5,394 nucleotides of DNA from Rhodoferax sp. GTDB taxonomy: Bacteria; Pseudomonadota; Gammaproteobacteria; Burkholderiales; Burkholderiaceae_C. Shown in pieces: positions 1-5,394 of this stretch; the first letter of the stretch is position 1, and every line of letters starts with the position of its first letter. Location: the NCBI GenBank assembly GCA_028292305.1, contig JAQGMQ010000803.1, forward strand, positions 1-5,394. Direction: 5' to 3'. The notes beneath the pieces are model-generated. The model saw only the letters and a program-made list of their open reading frames with translations. It was not told the origin of the DNA and did not search any database. Position numbers and translations under genes: made by a program.

Positions 1-30
1 CTCGCCGCCGGGCGACTCCCGGCCAGCGGC

Positions 31-46
31 GTCAACAGACGTTGAC
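31..46. repeat. Perfect 6-bp inverted repeat with AGAC spacer
   Basis: GTCAAC (31-36) and GTTGAC (41-46) are perfect reverse complements around AGAC. The dyad could be a protein binding site or a small RNA hairpin. The same four-base spacer is found in the dyad at 167-182. No function is assigned. Confidence 0.5.
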
Positions 47-78
47 AACTCAACCAGACTCAAAAACCGAACCAGGCC

Positions 79-114
79 CCTCGGCAAACCGAGGCAAACC
101 GAGGCAAGCCGAGA
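79..114. repeat. Tandem 10-bp repeat with embedded hairpin
   Basis: CAAACCGAGG occurs twice in tandem (85-94, 95-104), followed by a third, diverged copy at 105-114 (CAAGCCGAGA). The first copy also forms a 6-bp stem with CCTCGG at 79-84, leaving a CAAA loop. Read on the minus strand, that hairpin precedes a five-T run (complement of 62-66) by about 12 bases. It is therefore a possible but weak intrinsic terminator for the large minus-strand gene. Replication slippage could explain the tandem copies. Confidence 0.5.
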
Positions 115-166
115 AATCGAGACCCCTGCGAAAGCGACCGCTGTCCCCCCAAAGCGTCGAAGGCCC

Positions 167-182
167 GCCTGCAGACGCAGGC
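167..182 (-). terminator. Hairpin just downstream of the large gene, possible mRNA 3' structure
   Basis: GCCTGC (167-172) and GCAGGC (177-182) pair perfectly around a 4-base loop, about 20 bases past the stop codon of the minus-strand gene. There is no U-tract after it on the minus strand. It is thus not a standard Rho-independent terminator; it may block exonucleases or act together with the stop-codon hairpin at 192-212. Confidence 0.25.
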
Positions 183-191
183 TCTCCAGCC

Positions 192-212
192 GGCGCGCCT
201 GGTCAGCGCGCC
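192..212 (-). other. 7-bp stem-loop with the stop codon of the large gene in its loop
   Basis: GGCGCGC (192-198) and GCGCGCC (206-212) are perfect reverse complements separated by 7 bases. The TGA stop of the minus-strand gene (203-205) lies in that loop. A GC-only stem of this length should be stable in the mRNA. It may contribute to 3'-end definition. It could also be chance in such GC-rich DNA. Confidence 0.4.
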
Positions 213-3200
213 CCCGCCACAACCAAACCACGTAACACGGCCTGCACCTCATCCAGCGACGCCGGCTTGGTCAGGTGGGCGTCGAAGCCGGCTTGCAGTG
301 CCTTGTTCGCGTCGCTCGTCCGGCCGTAGCCACTGAGCGCGATGGCCGGCAGGCGCTGGCCGTGGCCAGCCTTGCGCACGGCGGCCACCAACTCGTAGCC
401 GCTCATCGGGGCCATGCCCAGATCGGAAATCAACAGGTCGAAGCGCGCACGGGCCAGCTGGTCGAGTGCGTTCTGGCCGGTGTTGGCGATGGTCACGGTG
501 GCGCCTTCCATGCCGAGCAATTCGGCGAACGCTTCCAGCGCATCGGTCGAGTCGTCGACCAGCAGCACGCGCAGGCCCTGCAACGGGTTGACGGCGACCT
601 CGGTCGCGGCGGTGGCGGCGCGGCCGCTGTCGAAGCCGCGCAAGGGCAGCACGAGGGTGAAGCGCGCGCCCAGGTCTTCACCCGCTGACGTGGCCGTGAC
701 CTCGCCGCCGTGGGCCACCGCCAGCGCATGCACCAGCGCCAGGCAGATGCCGAGTCCACGGTCGTTGACGCCTGGCCCGGCGCCTTGCTGGCTGAACATC
801 TCGAAGATGTGCGGCAGGAATTCGGCGGCGATGCCGCGGCCGGTGTCCTGTACGGAAAGCCGGGCCAGGCTGGCTGGCGGATCGGCTTCGACCGCCACGC
901 TCACGCGCCCGCCCGCGGGCGTGAATTTGATGGCGTTGCTGATCAGGTTCCAGACGATCTGTTCGATGCGCACCCGGTCGCCGTGCACCAGCAGGCCGGC
1001 GTTCGCGTGCGCCAGGTTGAACACCAGTGCCACGCCCTGCCGGTCGGCATCCACTTGCGCGGCCTGCACGATGGCGGCCACGGTGTCGCCCAGCACCAGG
1101 TCGGCCATCTGCAGCTTGAGCTTGCCGGTGCTCACGTGCGACAGGTCCAGCAGGTCGTCGATGATCTTCGCCTGGCTGCTGGCGGCGCGCAGGATCGCGT
1201 GGCTGGCGCGCTGCACCGCCGGGTGGGCACGGGCCTCGCTGGAGCGCGACATCAACTCGGCGTTGACGTGGATCAGGTTCAGCGGGTGCTTCAGCTCGTG
1301 CGACATCACCGCCAGGAATTCGTCCTTGAGCCGGCTGCCGGCCAGCACCTGGGCGTTGACCTTGAGGTCCTGCGTGCGCAGACGTTCCTCGGCGGCGGCC
1401 AGTCGTTTTTGTTCCGTCATGTCGCGCGCGATCTTGGCGAAGCCGCGGGCGCCTGCTTCGTCGAGCCGGGTCATTACGCCGCTGCAGTAGACGACGCTGC
1501 CGTCGCGTCGCAAATGCCAACGTTCGTCTTCGGCCCGGCCTTCGGTGCGGGCGGTGTTCAGCTCGGTGGCGGGCACACCCTGGGCGCAGTCTTCCGGCGT
1601 GAATATCGTGGCGATGGGCTTGCCCAGAATCTCGCTTTCGTGCCACTGGAACATGCGCGCCGCCCCGGCGTTCCAGGCGGTGACCAGGCCGGCTTCGTCC
1701 ATGGTGACGATGGCGAAGTCGCGGGTGGCCTCGGCGGCGACGCGCAGGCTCTGCTCGTTCGACAGGACCTTGGCTTCAGCGGTATGCAGCGCAGTCACGT
1801 CGAAGAAGTTGAGGACGGCGCCGACGATCACGTCCTCGGACGTGCGGTACGGCAGAAACCGCGCCAGAAACCGGCGCCCGTCGACACCGGGCACCAGCCG
1901 TTCGACCGGGCGCAGCACGGCGAAGGCCTGCGTCGCGTCGTCGCCGAGCAGCGGGTAATCGAGCTTGTGGGTGATGTCGAGCAGCGAGCGGCCGATGTCG
2001 GCCGGGATCAGGTTGAACACCGTCACCGCGCGCGGCGTGAAGCGCTTGATCTGCAGGGCGCCGTCGACAATGATGGTGGCGATGTCGTTGGCCGCCATCA
2101 GGTTGTGCAGGTCGTCGTTGACGCGGCTGGTTTCCTCCACCTTGGTCTTCAGCTCGAAGTTGACGGTGCTCAGCTCTTCGTTGGTCGACTGCAGTTCTTC
2201 CTTGCTGGTCTCGAGCTCCTCGGTGGCCGACCGCAGTTCCTCGTTGATGGCCTGCAGCTCCTCGTTGGAGGCCTTGAGTTCCTCGGTCGAGGTCTCGTAA
2301 CGTTCCACCGTGTCCTGCACCAGCGCCTTCAGCTGGTAATTCTCTTGCTCGACCTGCGACACCAACTGGCGCGCGACTTCATCGATCGGCGGGGCCTCGC
2401 CCGGCTGGGCCAGGGGCTCGGCTTCGTCGAACACGATCAGCGCCAGGTCCGCGCCTTCGGCCGACTTGAAGGGCCGCACCGACAGGTGCACCTGGCGGCT
2501 CTGCCCACCGCGCTCGGAACGCACGTTGCGCACGTTCACCGTCTGGCCGGACTGCGCGGCGCTGTGCACCGCGGTGCGCAACTCCAGGCGCAGCTCGGCA
2601 CTCACGTTCTCCAAAAGGTTCATCGACGGCACGCCGCCGCGGTGCTCCATGAAGCGTCCCGCGCCCGCCGAAAGATGCAGGATGTTCACCCGCCCATCGA
2701 CCAGCACGCTGGGCGGCAGCAGCTCGTCGAGCGAACGGCGGTGGATGTCGGCGTTAGAAAGGGCGGGCCTGTCAAGCGGCAGGCCGGCGGCGGGCGGGCC
2801 CTTGGGCAGCATCAGCGGAGTCGACAGGGCGGGCAGGCTGCGGTAGGGCATGGGCGTCATCGACACGCGGAAGATGCGGTGCTTCTTGTCGGTCGGTGTG
2901 AAGGCCTCGCCGGCCGCGTCCACCGATTCCGAGATGCCCAGCATCAGCATGCCCCCCGGTTTCAGTGCAAAGCGGAACATGTCGAGAATGCCCGTCTGCG
3001 CGCTGCGCTGCAGGTAGATCATCAGATTGCGGCAGCAGACCAGATCGAGCTTCGAAAAAGGCGGGTCGCGCAATACGTTGTGCGCGGCAAAAAGCACCTT
3101 CTCGCGCACCGCCTTGGCCACGCGGTAGCTGTCGCCTTCCTTCACGAAATGCTGCCGCAAGCGCGTGGCCGACACGTCGGTGGCGATCGCTCCGGGATAG

Positions 3201-4372
3201 AGGCCGGCGCGCGCCACCGCGATCGCGCGTTCGTCGATGTCGGTCGCAAACACCTGGAACCCCGGTCCGCCCGTGGTGGTGGCAGCCTGCTCGCGCAGCA
3301 GCATGGCGATGGAATAAGCCTCTTCGCCGGTGGCACAGCCGGCCACCCACACGCGCACCACCTCGTCGCTGTGGCGCCCACGGAACAAGGCCGGCAGCAC
3401 CTCGCGCTGCAAGGCGTCGAAGGCCTCGCGGTCGCGGAAGAAGTTGGTCACGCTGATCAGCAGATCCTGCAGCAGCAGCGCGCTCTCCGCGGGGTGGTGG
3501 CGGATGTAGTCGCGGTAGGCCGGCAGGTCGGGCAGGCGATTCACCTGCAGGCGCCTTTCGATGCGGCGCAGCACCGTGGCCCGCTTGTAATGCCTGAAGT
3601 CGTGGTGGGTGTGCGTGCGCAGCAGCGCCATCACCTGCACCAGCGCGGCTTCGGCCCGTTGCGCGGCCTCGGCGTCGCTGCTGCTGCGGCTGTCGGAGCG
3701 CGGCGCCTCGCCCAGCGGCAGCCGCACCTCCTTCATGTTGCGCCACAGGTCGACCAGCCGCGCGGGCATGGCCGTCAACGGCAGCACGATGTCGACCCGG
3801 CCCGTCGCAATGCAGGCGCGCGGCATGCCGTCGAACTCGGCGTCCTCGGGCGACTGCGCCAGCGTCACGCCGCCGGCCTCCTTGATGCGGGTGATACCCA
3901 CCGCGCCGTCGCTGCCGGTGCCCGACAACACCAGGCCGATGCCGAACTCGCCATGCACGTCGGCCAGCGCGCGGAAAAACAGGTCGATCGACGCGTGCAC
4001 CGCGCCCTGCGTCCGCGCCAGCGGCACCAGCCGCAGGTGGCCGTCGTCCATGCCCAGATCGTGCATGGGCGGGATGATGTAGACGTGGTCGGGCTCGATC
4101 TTCACCGGCTCGCGCACCTGGGTCACGGTGAGGTGCGTGACGCGCTGCAAGATCTCGGCAACGGTGCTCTCGTGGGTGGGCGACAGGTGCAGGATCACCA
4201 CAAAAGCCATGCCATGGCCCGTTTGCATGCCGCCGAACAAGCGCTGCAGCGCCGCCAGGCCGCCGGCCGACGCGCCGATGCCGACGACGGGGAAGCGGGG
4301 CGTGTTGGCGGGGGGGGCCGGGTCGGTGGAATCCGGGCTCGTGGGAGCGGGCTGAGGCAAGGGCGATTCCAT
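203..4372 (-). CDS. CheB-CheR fusion hybrid histidine kinase with PAS domains and C-terminal receiver
   Basis: This is a soluble 1389-residue signalling protein with no signal peptide or membrane segment. Residues 1-27 are a Pro-rich tail. CheB methylesterase spans ~28-215, with GIGASAGG (Ser35), LHLSP (His62) and GTGSDG (Asp155) matching the catalytic triad. CheR methyltransferase spans ~240-505, with the SAM motif GCATGEE at 345-351, ATDID at 376-380 and CRNLMIYL at 447-454. A PAS-like segment (~545-650) and a coiled coil (~665-757) follow, then PAS domains at ~758-865 and ~875-990. HisKA has the H-box SHELKHP (His1025). HATPase_c has the N-box (Asn1146), DTGRG (1176-1180) and a G2 box reading GLGIC instead of GLGIG. 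The receiver (~1267-1385) has Asp1273/1274, phosphoacceptor Asp1317, Ser1347 and Lys1369. CheB has no receiver of its own, as is usual in these fusions. The first ATG is chosen because a stop lies in frame upstream (4397-4399) and no later start precedes CheB; no good Shine-Dalgarno is seen. Family known: fused CheB/CheR kinases. Input signal and partners are unknown. Confidence 0.95.
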   Translation of the reverse strand: MESPLPQPAPTSPDSTDPAPPANTPRFPVVGIGASAGGLAALQRLFGGMQTGHGMAFVVILHLSPTHESTVAEILQRVTHLTVTQVREPVKIEPDHVYIIPPMHDLGMDDGHLRLVPLARTQGAVHASIDLFFRALADVHGEFGIGLVLSGTGSDGAVGITRIKEAGGVTLAQSPEDAEFDGMPRACIATGRVDIVLPLTAMPARLVDLWRNMKEVRLPLGEAPRSDSRSSSDAEAAQRAEAALVQVMALLRTHTHHDFRHYKRATVLRRIERRLQVNRLPDLPAYRDYIRHHPAESALLLQDLLISVTNFFRDREAFDALQREVLPALFRGRHSDEVVRVWVAGCATGEEAYSIAMLLREQAATTTGGPGFQVFATDIDERAIAVARAGLYPGAIATDVSATRLRQHFVKEGDSYRVAKAVREKVLFAAHNVLRDPPFSKLDLVCCRNLMIYLQRSAQTGILDMFRFALKPGGMLMLGISESVDAAGEAFTPTDKKHRIFRVSMTPMPYRSLPALSTPLMLPKGPPAAGLPLDRPALSNADIHRRSLDELLPPSVLVDGRVNILHLSAGAGRFMEHRGGVPSMNLLENVSAELRLELRTAVHSAAQSGQTVNVRNVRSERGGQSRQVHLSVRPFKSAEGADLALIVFDEAEPLAQPGEAPPIDEVARQLVSQVEQENYQLKALVQDTVERYETSTEELKASNEELQAINEELRSATEELETSKEELQSTNEELSTVNFELKTKVEETSRVNDDLHNLMAANDIATIIVDGALQIKRFTPRAVTVFNLIPADIGRSLLDITHKLDYPLLGDDATQAFAVLRPVERLVPGVDGRRFLARFLPYRTSEDVIVGAVLNFFDVTALHTAEAKVLSNEQSLRVAAEATRDFAIVTMDEAGLVTAWNAGAARMFQWHESEILGKPIATIFTPEDCAQGVPATELNTARTEGRAEDERWHLRRDGSVVYCSGVMTRLDEAGARGFAKIARDMTEQKRLAAAEERLRTQDLKVNAQVLAGSRLKDEFLAVMSHELKHPLNLIHVNAELMSRSSEARAHPAVQRASHAILRAASSQAKIIDDLLDLSHVSTGKLKLQMADLVLGDTVAAIVQAAQVDADRQGVALVFNLAHANAGLLVHGDRVRIEQIVWNLISNAIKFTPAGGRVSVAVEADPPASLARLSVQDTGRGIAAEFLPHIFEMFSQQGAGPGVNDRGLGICLALVHALAVAHGGEVTATSAGEDLGARFTLVLPLRGFDSGRAATAATEVAVNPLQGLRVLLVDDSTDALEAFAELLGMEGATVTIANTGQNALDQLARARFDLLISDLGMAPMSGYELVAAVRKAGHGQRLPAIALSGYGRTSDANKALQAGFDAHLTKPASLDEVQAVLRGLVVAGAR
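2138..2284 (-). repeat. Seven tandem heptads (21-bp period) encoding a signalling coiled coil
   Basis: Residues 697-745 of the large protein form seven consecutive heptads, most with the pattern E-E-L-x-x-x-N/T/K (for example EELQAIN, EELRSAT, EELQSTN). This gives a 21-bp periodicity in the DNA. Such Glu/Leu/Asn helices join the CheR and PAS modules in CheB/CheR fusion proteins. They probably form a parallel dimeric coiled coil that transmits conformational signals. The coiled coil as a whole seems to run from about residue 665 to 757. Confidence 0.85.
4310..4317. repeat. G8 homopolymer (C8 in the coding strand) near the 5' end of the large gene
   Basis: Eight consecutive G on the plus strand fall in codons 19-21 of the minus-strand kinase gene, inside the Pro/Ala-rich leader before CheB. 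Gain or loss of one base would frameshift the protein before any domain is made. Such tracts can be contingency sites. In GC-rich DNA a run of eight may also be accidental. Confidence 0.7.
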
Positions 4373-4406
4373 GGCGTAAGAGGGCGGTGGTCGATCCTAC
4401 GCCATG
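4370..4406 (-). promoter_or_regulatory. 9-bp inverted repeat covering the start codon of the large gene
   Basis: CATGGCGTA (4370-4378) and TACGCCATG (4398-4406) are perfect reverse complements around a 19-base spacer. The ATG of the minus-strand gene (4370-4372) is part of one arm. If transcription starts upstream of 4406, the mRNA could fold so that the start codon is paired and the AGGA-like bases lie at the edge of the loop. Alternatively, this is a dyad operator for a regulator. A further TTACGCC copy lies at 4422-4428. The dyad is seen directly; its function is inferred. Confidence 0.5.
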
Positions 4407-4547
4407 TGCCTCGGCCTCGGGTTACGCCTGTCGCCCCATCGGCGTTGAAGGTGCCGTTCACGGCCGCCGACGTCGCGCCGGCGTGCTGTCCGACGCCAAC
4501 GCCGCAAGCGCGGTCTTACAACCACGTTTTGGACCCAGGAGACCCCC
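4373..4547. promoter_or_regulatory. Divergent intergenic region between the kinase gene and the small protein gene
   Basis: These 175 bases separate two genes pointing away from each other, so promoters for both should lie here. No confident -35/-10 pair was found on either strand. Structures seen are the start-codon dyad at 4370-4406 and a long-range 8-bp inverted repeat CGGCGTTG (4440-4447) / CAACGCCG (4497-4504). A small CCGC/GCGG hairpin lies at 4502-4513. Shared regulation is plausible from the arrangement only. Confidence 0.5.
4537..4541 (+). promoter_or_regulatory. Ribosome binding site of the small protein gene
   Basis: AGGAG lies six bases before the ATG at 4548. This near-consensus Shine-Dalgarno site at ideal spacing is the main evidence that the 60-codon frame is a real gene. 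Confidence 0.85.
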
Positions 4548-4730
4548 ATGGCGAACTCGCAAAACAGCAAGCACGGCCAGCCGGAACACAACAAACCTGC
4601 GAACACCGGCACCACCCGGAAGAACGAGCCGCAGCGCACGCCTGAAAGCCGCAACGACCGCGAAAGCCACATCGGCGGCAGCAACCAGACGCACGCGCGC
4701 AAGGGTGGCCCGGCGGGCAACCGGCACTGA
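4548..4730 (+). CDS. Small, very hydrophilic, probably disordered hypothetical protein
   Basis: The 60-residue product has an unusual composition. It contains no Leu, Val, Phe, Tyr, Trp or Cys and a single Ile, but eight Asn, seven Gly, five His, six Arg and four Lys. It therefore has a net positive charge and no hydrophobic core, membrane segment or signal peptide. Its C-terminal part (residues 41-60) has GG at 43-44 and RKGG at 51-54, loosely like KGG-type stress-protein motifs. The gene is supported by a consensus ribosome binding site and by codon bias: 52 of 60 codons end in G or C. It is divergent from the kinase gene and followed by a hairpin at 4753-4775. High Gly content plus extreme hydrophilicity resembles hydrophilins linked to desiccation or osmotic stress. 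That is inference from composition; I do not recognise a family and assign no function. Confidence 0.8.
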   Translation: MANSQNSKHGQPEHNKPANTGTTRKNEPQRTPESRNDRESHIGGSNQTHARKGGPAGNRH

Positions 4731-4752
4731 GCGAACGCGCCCCGTGCCGGGC

Positions 4753-4775
4753 CAGGCCCGCGCCAGCCGGGCTTG
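4753..4775 (+). terminator. Hairpin downstream of the small protein gene
   Basis: An 8-bp stem (CAGGCCCG pairing with CGGGCTTG, one G-U pair) closes a 7-base loop about 22 bases after the stop codon. The following bases (CTTCG) are not a U-tract, so it is at best a weak intrinsic terminator or an mRNA-stabilising structure. An overlapping alternative palindrome, CGGGCC-A-GGCCCG (4748-4760), is also present. Confidence 0.35.
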
Positions 4776-4794
4776 CTTCGACCTCGGGTGGGCG

Positions 4795-4854
4795 GAGCTG
4801 CCGATAGACACGCCGATAAACACGCCCGTAAAGACGCCCACAACCACGCCGGCA
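4795..4854. repeat. Five degenerate 12-bp tandem units
   Basis: Units start at 4795, 4807, 4819, 4831 and 4843 and resemble AACACGCCCGTA; the first and last are most diverged. Twelve bases equal four codons. On the minus strand one frame gives a G-V-x-x tetrapeptide repeat with Gly at every fourth position and otherwise hydrophobic residues, a glycine-zipper-like membrane helix pattern. On the plus strand another frame gives x-T-P-x repeats. Whether either frame is translated is unknown. The periodicity itself is plain in the sequence. Confidence 0.6.
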
Positions 4855-5361
4855 AAGGCATCGACCACGGCCGTTATGTTGCGACTGCCTGCATCGGTCT
4901 CGCGCCAGACCGCCGCGATACGCCTTGTCAGCACCCGTTGACCCAGGCCGACCTCGCATACGCCCTGGCCCGAAAGCAGCGGACGACGCGGCTGCCGCAC
5001 CACGGCCGGCGCCATGCCCAACAAGACTGGCGACACGCTCGCATCCATCGCGCGCAATTCGATCGCACAGCGCGCGGCCGGCACCAGCGCCCGCAGCACG
5101 GCACAAGCGCACGCAGCTCGGCGCCGGCCACGCAGCCGCGGACAGGCTCAGGGTAGACGATCCAGTCGTGGCTCTCCAGCAGTTTGCGGGTGGGGTGGCG
5201 GGCGTATCCGGCGGTGCCAGCAGCGCGAAAACTGGCGGTGCAGGTCGTGCCACAGCAAGCGCCTGGAACCGCGAGCGAGAAGTAATGGCGGCACACGCTT
5301 TCGGCCTGGTGTCGGATGACAATCGAGGCCAACGACCCGCGCCTGGCTGATCGGCAGTCCA

Positions 5362-5380
5362 CCGGTGGCCGGCCTTTTTT
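5362..5380 (+). terminator. Weak terminator-like site near the right edge
   Basis: CCGG-TGG-CCGG (5362-5372) is followed by CC and six T (5375-5380), the GC-stem plus T-run order of a plus-strand intrinsic terminator. The stem is only four pairs, and no convincing plus-strand gene ends just upstream. It is a low-confidence call. Overlapping palindromes CCACCGGTGG and GGCCGGCC give alternative folds. Confidence 0.25.
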
Positions 5381-5394
5381 CAGAAAGTTTTCAT

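Larger units (their letters stand above)
1..202. other. Non-coding region downstream of the large kinase gene, rich in stem-loops
   Basis: No convincing gene is seen here; open frames lack a ribosome binding site and recognisable protein features. What stands out is a series of short perfect inverted repeats: 7-23 (GCCGGG/CCCGGC, 5-nt loop), 31-46 (GTCAAC/GTTGAC, loop AGAC), 79-94 (CCTCGG/CCGAGG, loop CAAA) and 167-182 (GCCTGC/GCAGGC, loop AGAC). A further one at 192-212 crosses the stop codon of the large gene. Between about 55 and 160 the plus strand is A- and C-rich and poor in T. Because this region follows the minus-strand gene, some of these structures may end or stabilise its mRNA, but none has a clean hairpin plus U-tract. 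Confidence 0.6.
4731..5394. other. Right-hand region without a supportable gene
   Basis: Several frames stay open on both strands, as expected in GC-rich DNA. None has a ribosome binding site, consistent codon bias or recognisable domain. The best candidate is a minus-strand frame from about 5099 to 4458. It has a hydrophobic Gly-every-fourth-residue stretch, but it runs antisense through the whole small gene. Another minus-strand frame is open from the window edge down to 4928; it is Cys-rich and unrecognised, so it could be a gene tail or a shadow. The region holds a hairpin (4753-4775), a 12-bp degenerate tandem repeat (4795-4854) and a weak terminator-like site (5362-5380). A decayed gene is possible. 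Confidence 0.5.

Noticed and set aside
42..329. Plus-strand open frame starting TTG with a TTGACA sequence at 42-47
   Set aside because: The TTGACA matches a -35 box, but no -10 element lies 16-18 bases further on. There is no ribosome binding site, and the frame runs into the 3' end of the kinase gene.
4195..4461. 88-residue minus-strand frame beginning GTG at 4461, overlapping the kinase start
   Set aside because: No ribosome binding site; the Pro/Arg/Ser-rich product is the out-of-frame shadow of the CheB coding sequence. It is mentioned only in relation to the poly-C tract.
710..4645. A 1311-residue open frame on the plus strand, antisense to the kinase gene
   Set aside because: Its product is His/Gln/Arg/Gly-rich with no recognisable domain, whereas the opposite strand encodes textbook CheB, CheR, PAS, kinase and receiver motifs. 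Long antisense frames are expected in GC-rich coding DNA.
4458..5099. 213-residue minus-strand frame containing the glycine-zipper stretch
   Set aside because: It runs antisense through the entire well-supported small gene, has no visible ribosome binding site and has no recognisable family. It is kept only as a finding about the repeat, not as a gene.
4773..5156. 127-residue plus-strand frame after the small gene (His/Arg-rich)
   Set aside because: It begins with TTG inside a hairpin region without a Shine-Dalgarno site. Its third-position GC is about 70% by rough count, lower than in the small gene upstream, and nothing in it is recognisable.
4928..5394. Minus-strand frame open from the right edge, possible C-terminal part of a gene outside the window
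   Set aside because: The translation is Cys/Arg/Trp-rich like an off-frame shadow, and no domain is recognised. It cannot be decided without the adjoining sequence.

Overview
The window is GC-rich DNA whose coding strands strongly prefer G or C at third codon positions. This fits a beta-proteobacterium, possibly of the Comamonadaceae type, but that placement is inferred from composition and gene style only. No RNA gene, insertion sequence, CRISPR array or phage gene could be supported.

Layout. Positions 1-202 are non-coding and lie downstream of the main gene; they hold several short perfect stem-loops and a small tandem repeat. Positions 203-4372 (minus strand) encode one very large soluble signalling protein of 1389 residues. 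Its order is CheB methylesterase, CheR methyltransferase, PAS-like segment, seven-heptad coiled coil, PAS, PAS, histidine kinase (HisKA plus HATPase_c) and a C-terminal receiver domain. Positions 4373-4547 are a 175-base divergent intergenic region. It contains a 9-bp inverted repeat that includes the start codon of the large gene. Positions 4548-4730 (plus strand) encode a 60-residue, extremely hydrophilic, probably disordered protein with a good ribosome binding site. Positions 4731-5394 hold no gene I can support. They contain a hairpin after the small gene, a five-unit 12-bp degenerate tandem repeat, and a weak terminator-like site near the right edge.

How it fits together. The large protein carries recognisable catalytic or phosphorylation residues for each enzymatic module: the CheB triad, the CheR SAM motif, the kinase H/N/G boxes and the receiver Asp and Lys. 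It could therefore link reversible glutamate methylation to His-Asp phosphorelay. No chemoreceptor, CheA, CheW or CheY gene is in the window, so its partners are unknown. The small protein is divergently transcribed and could share regulatory DNA with the large gene. Its composition resembles hydrophilins and stress-associated small proteins, but no function can be assigned. The CheB-CheR-kinase architecture is a known one. The less described material here is the small protein, the start-codon stem-loop and the repeat-bearing right end.
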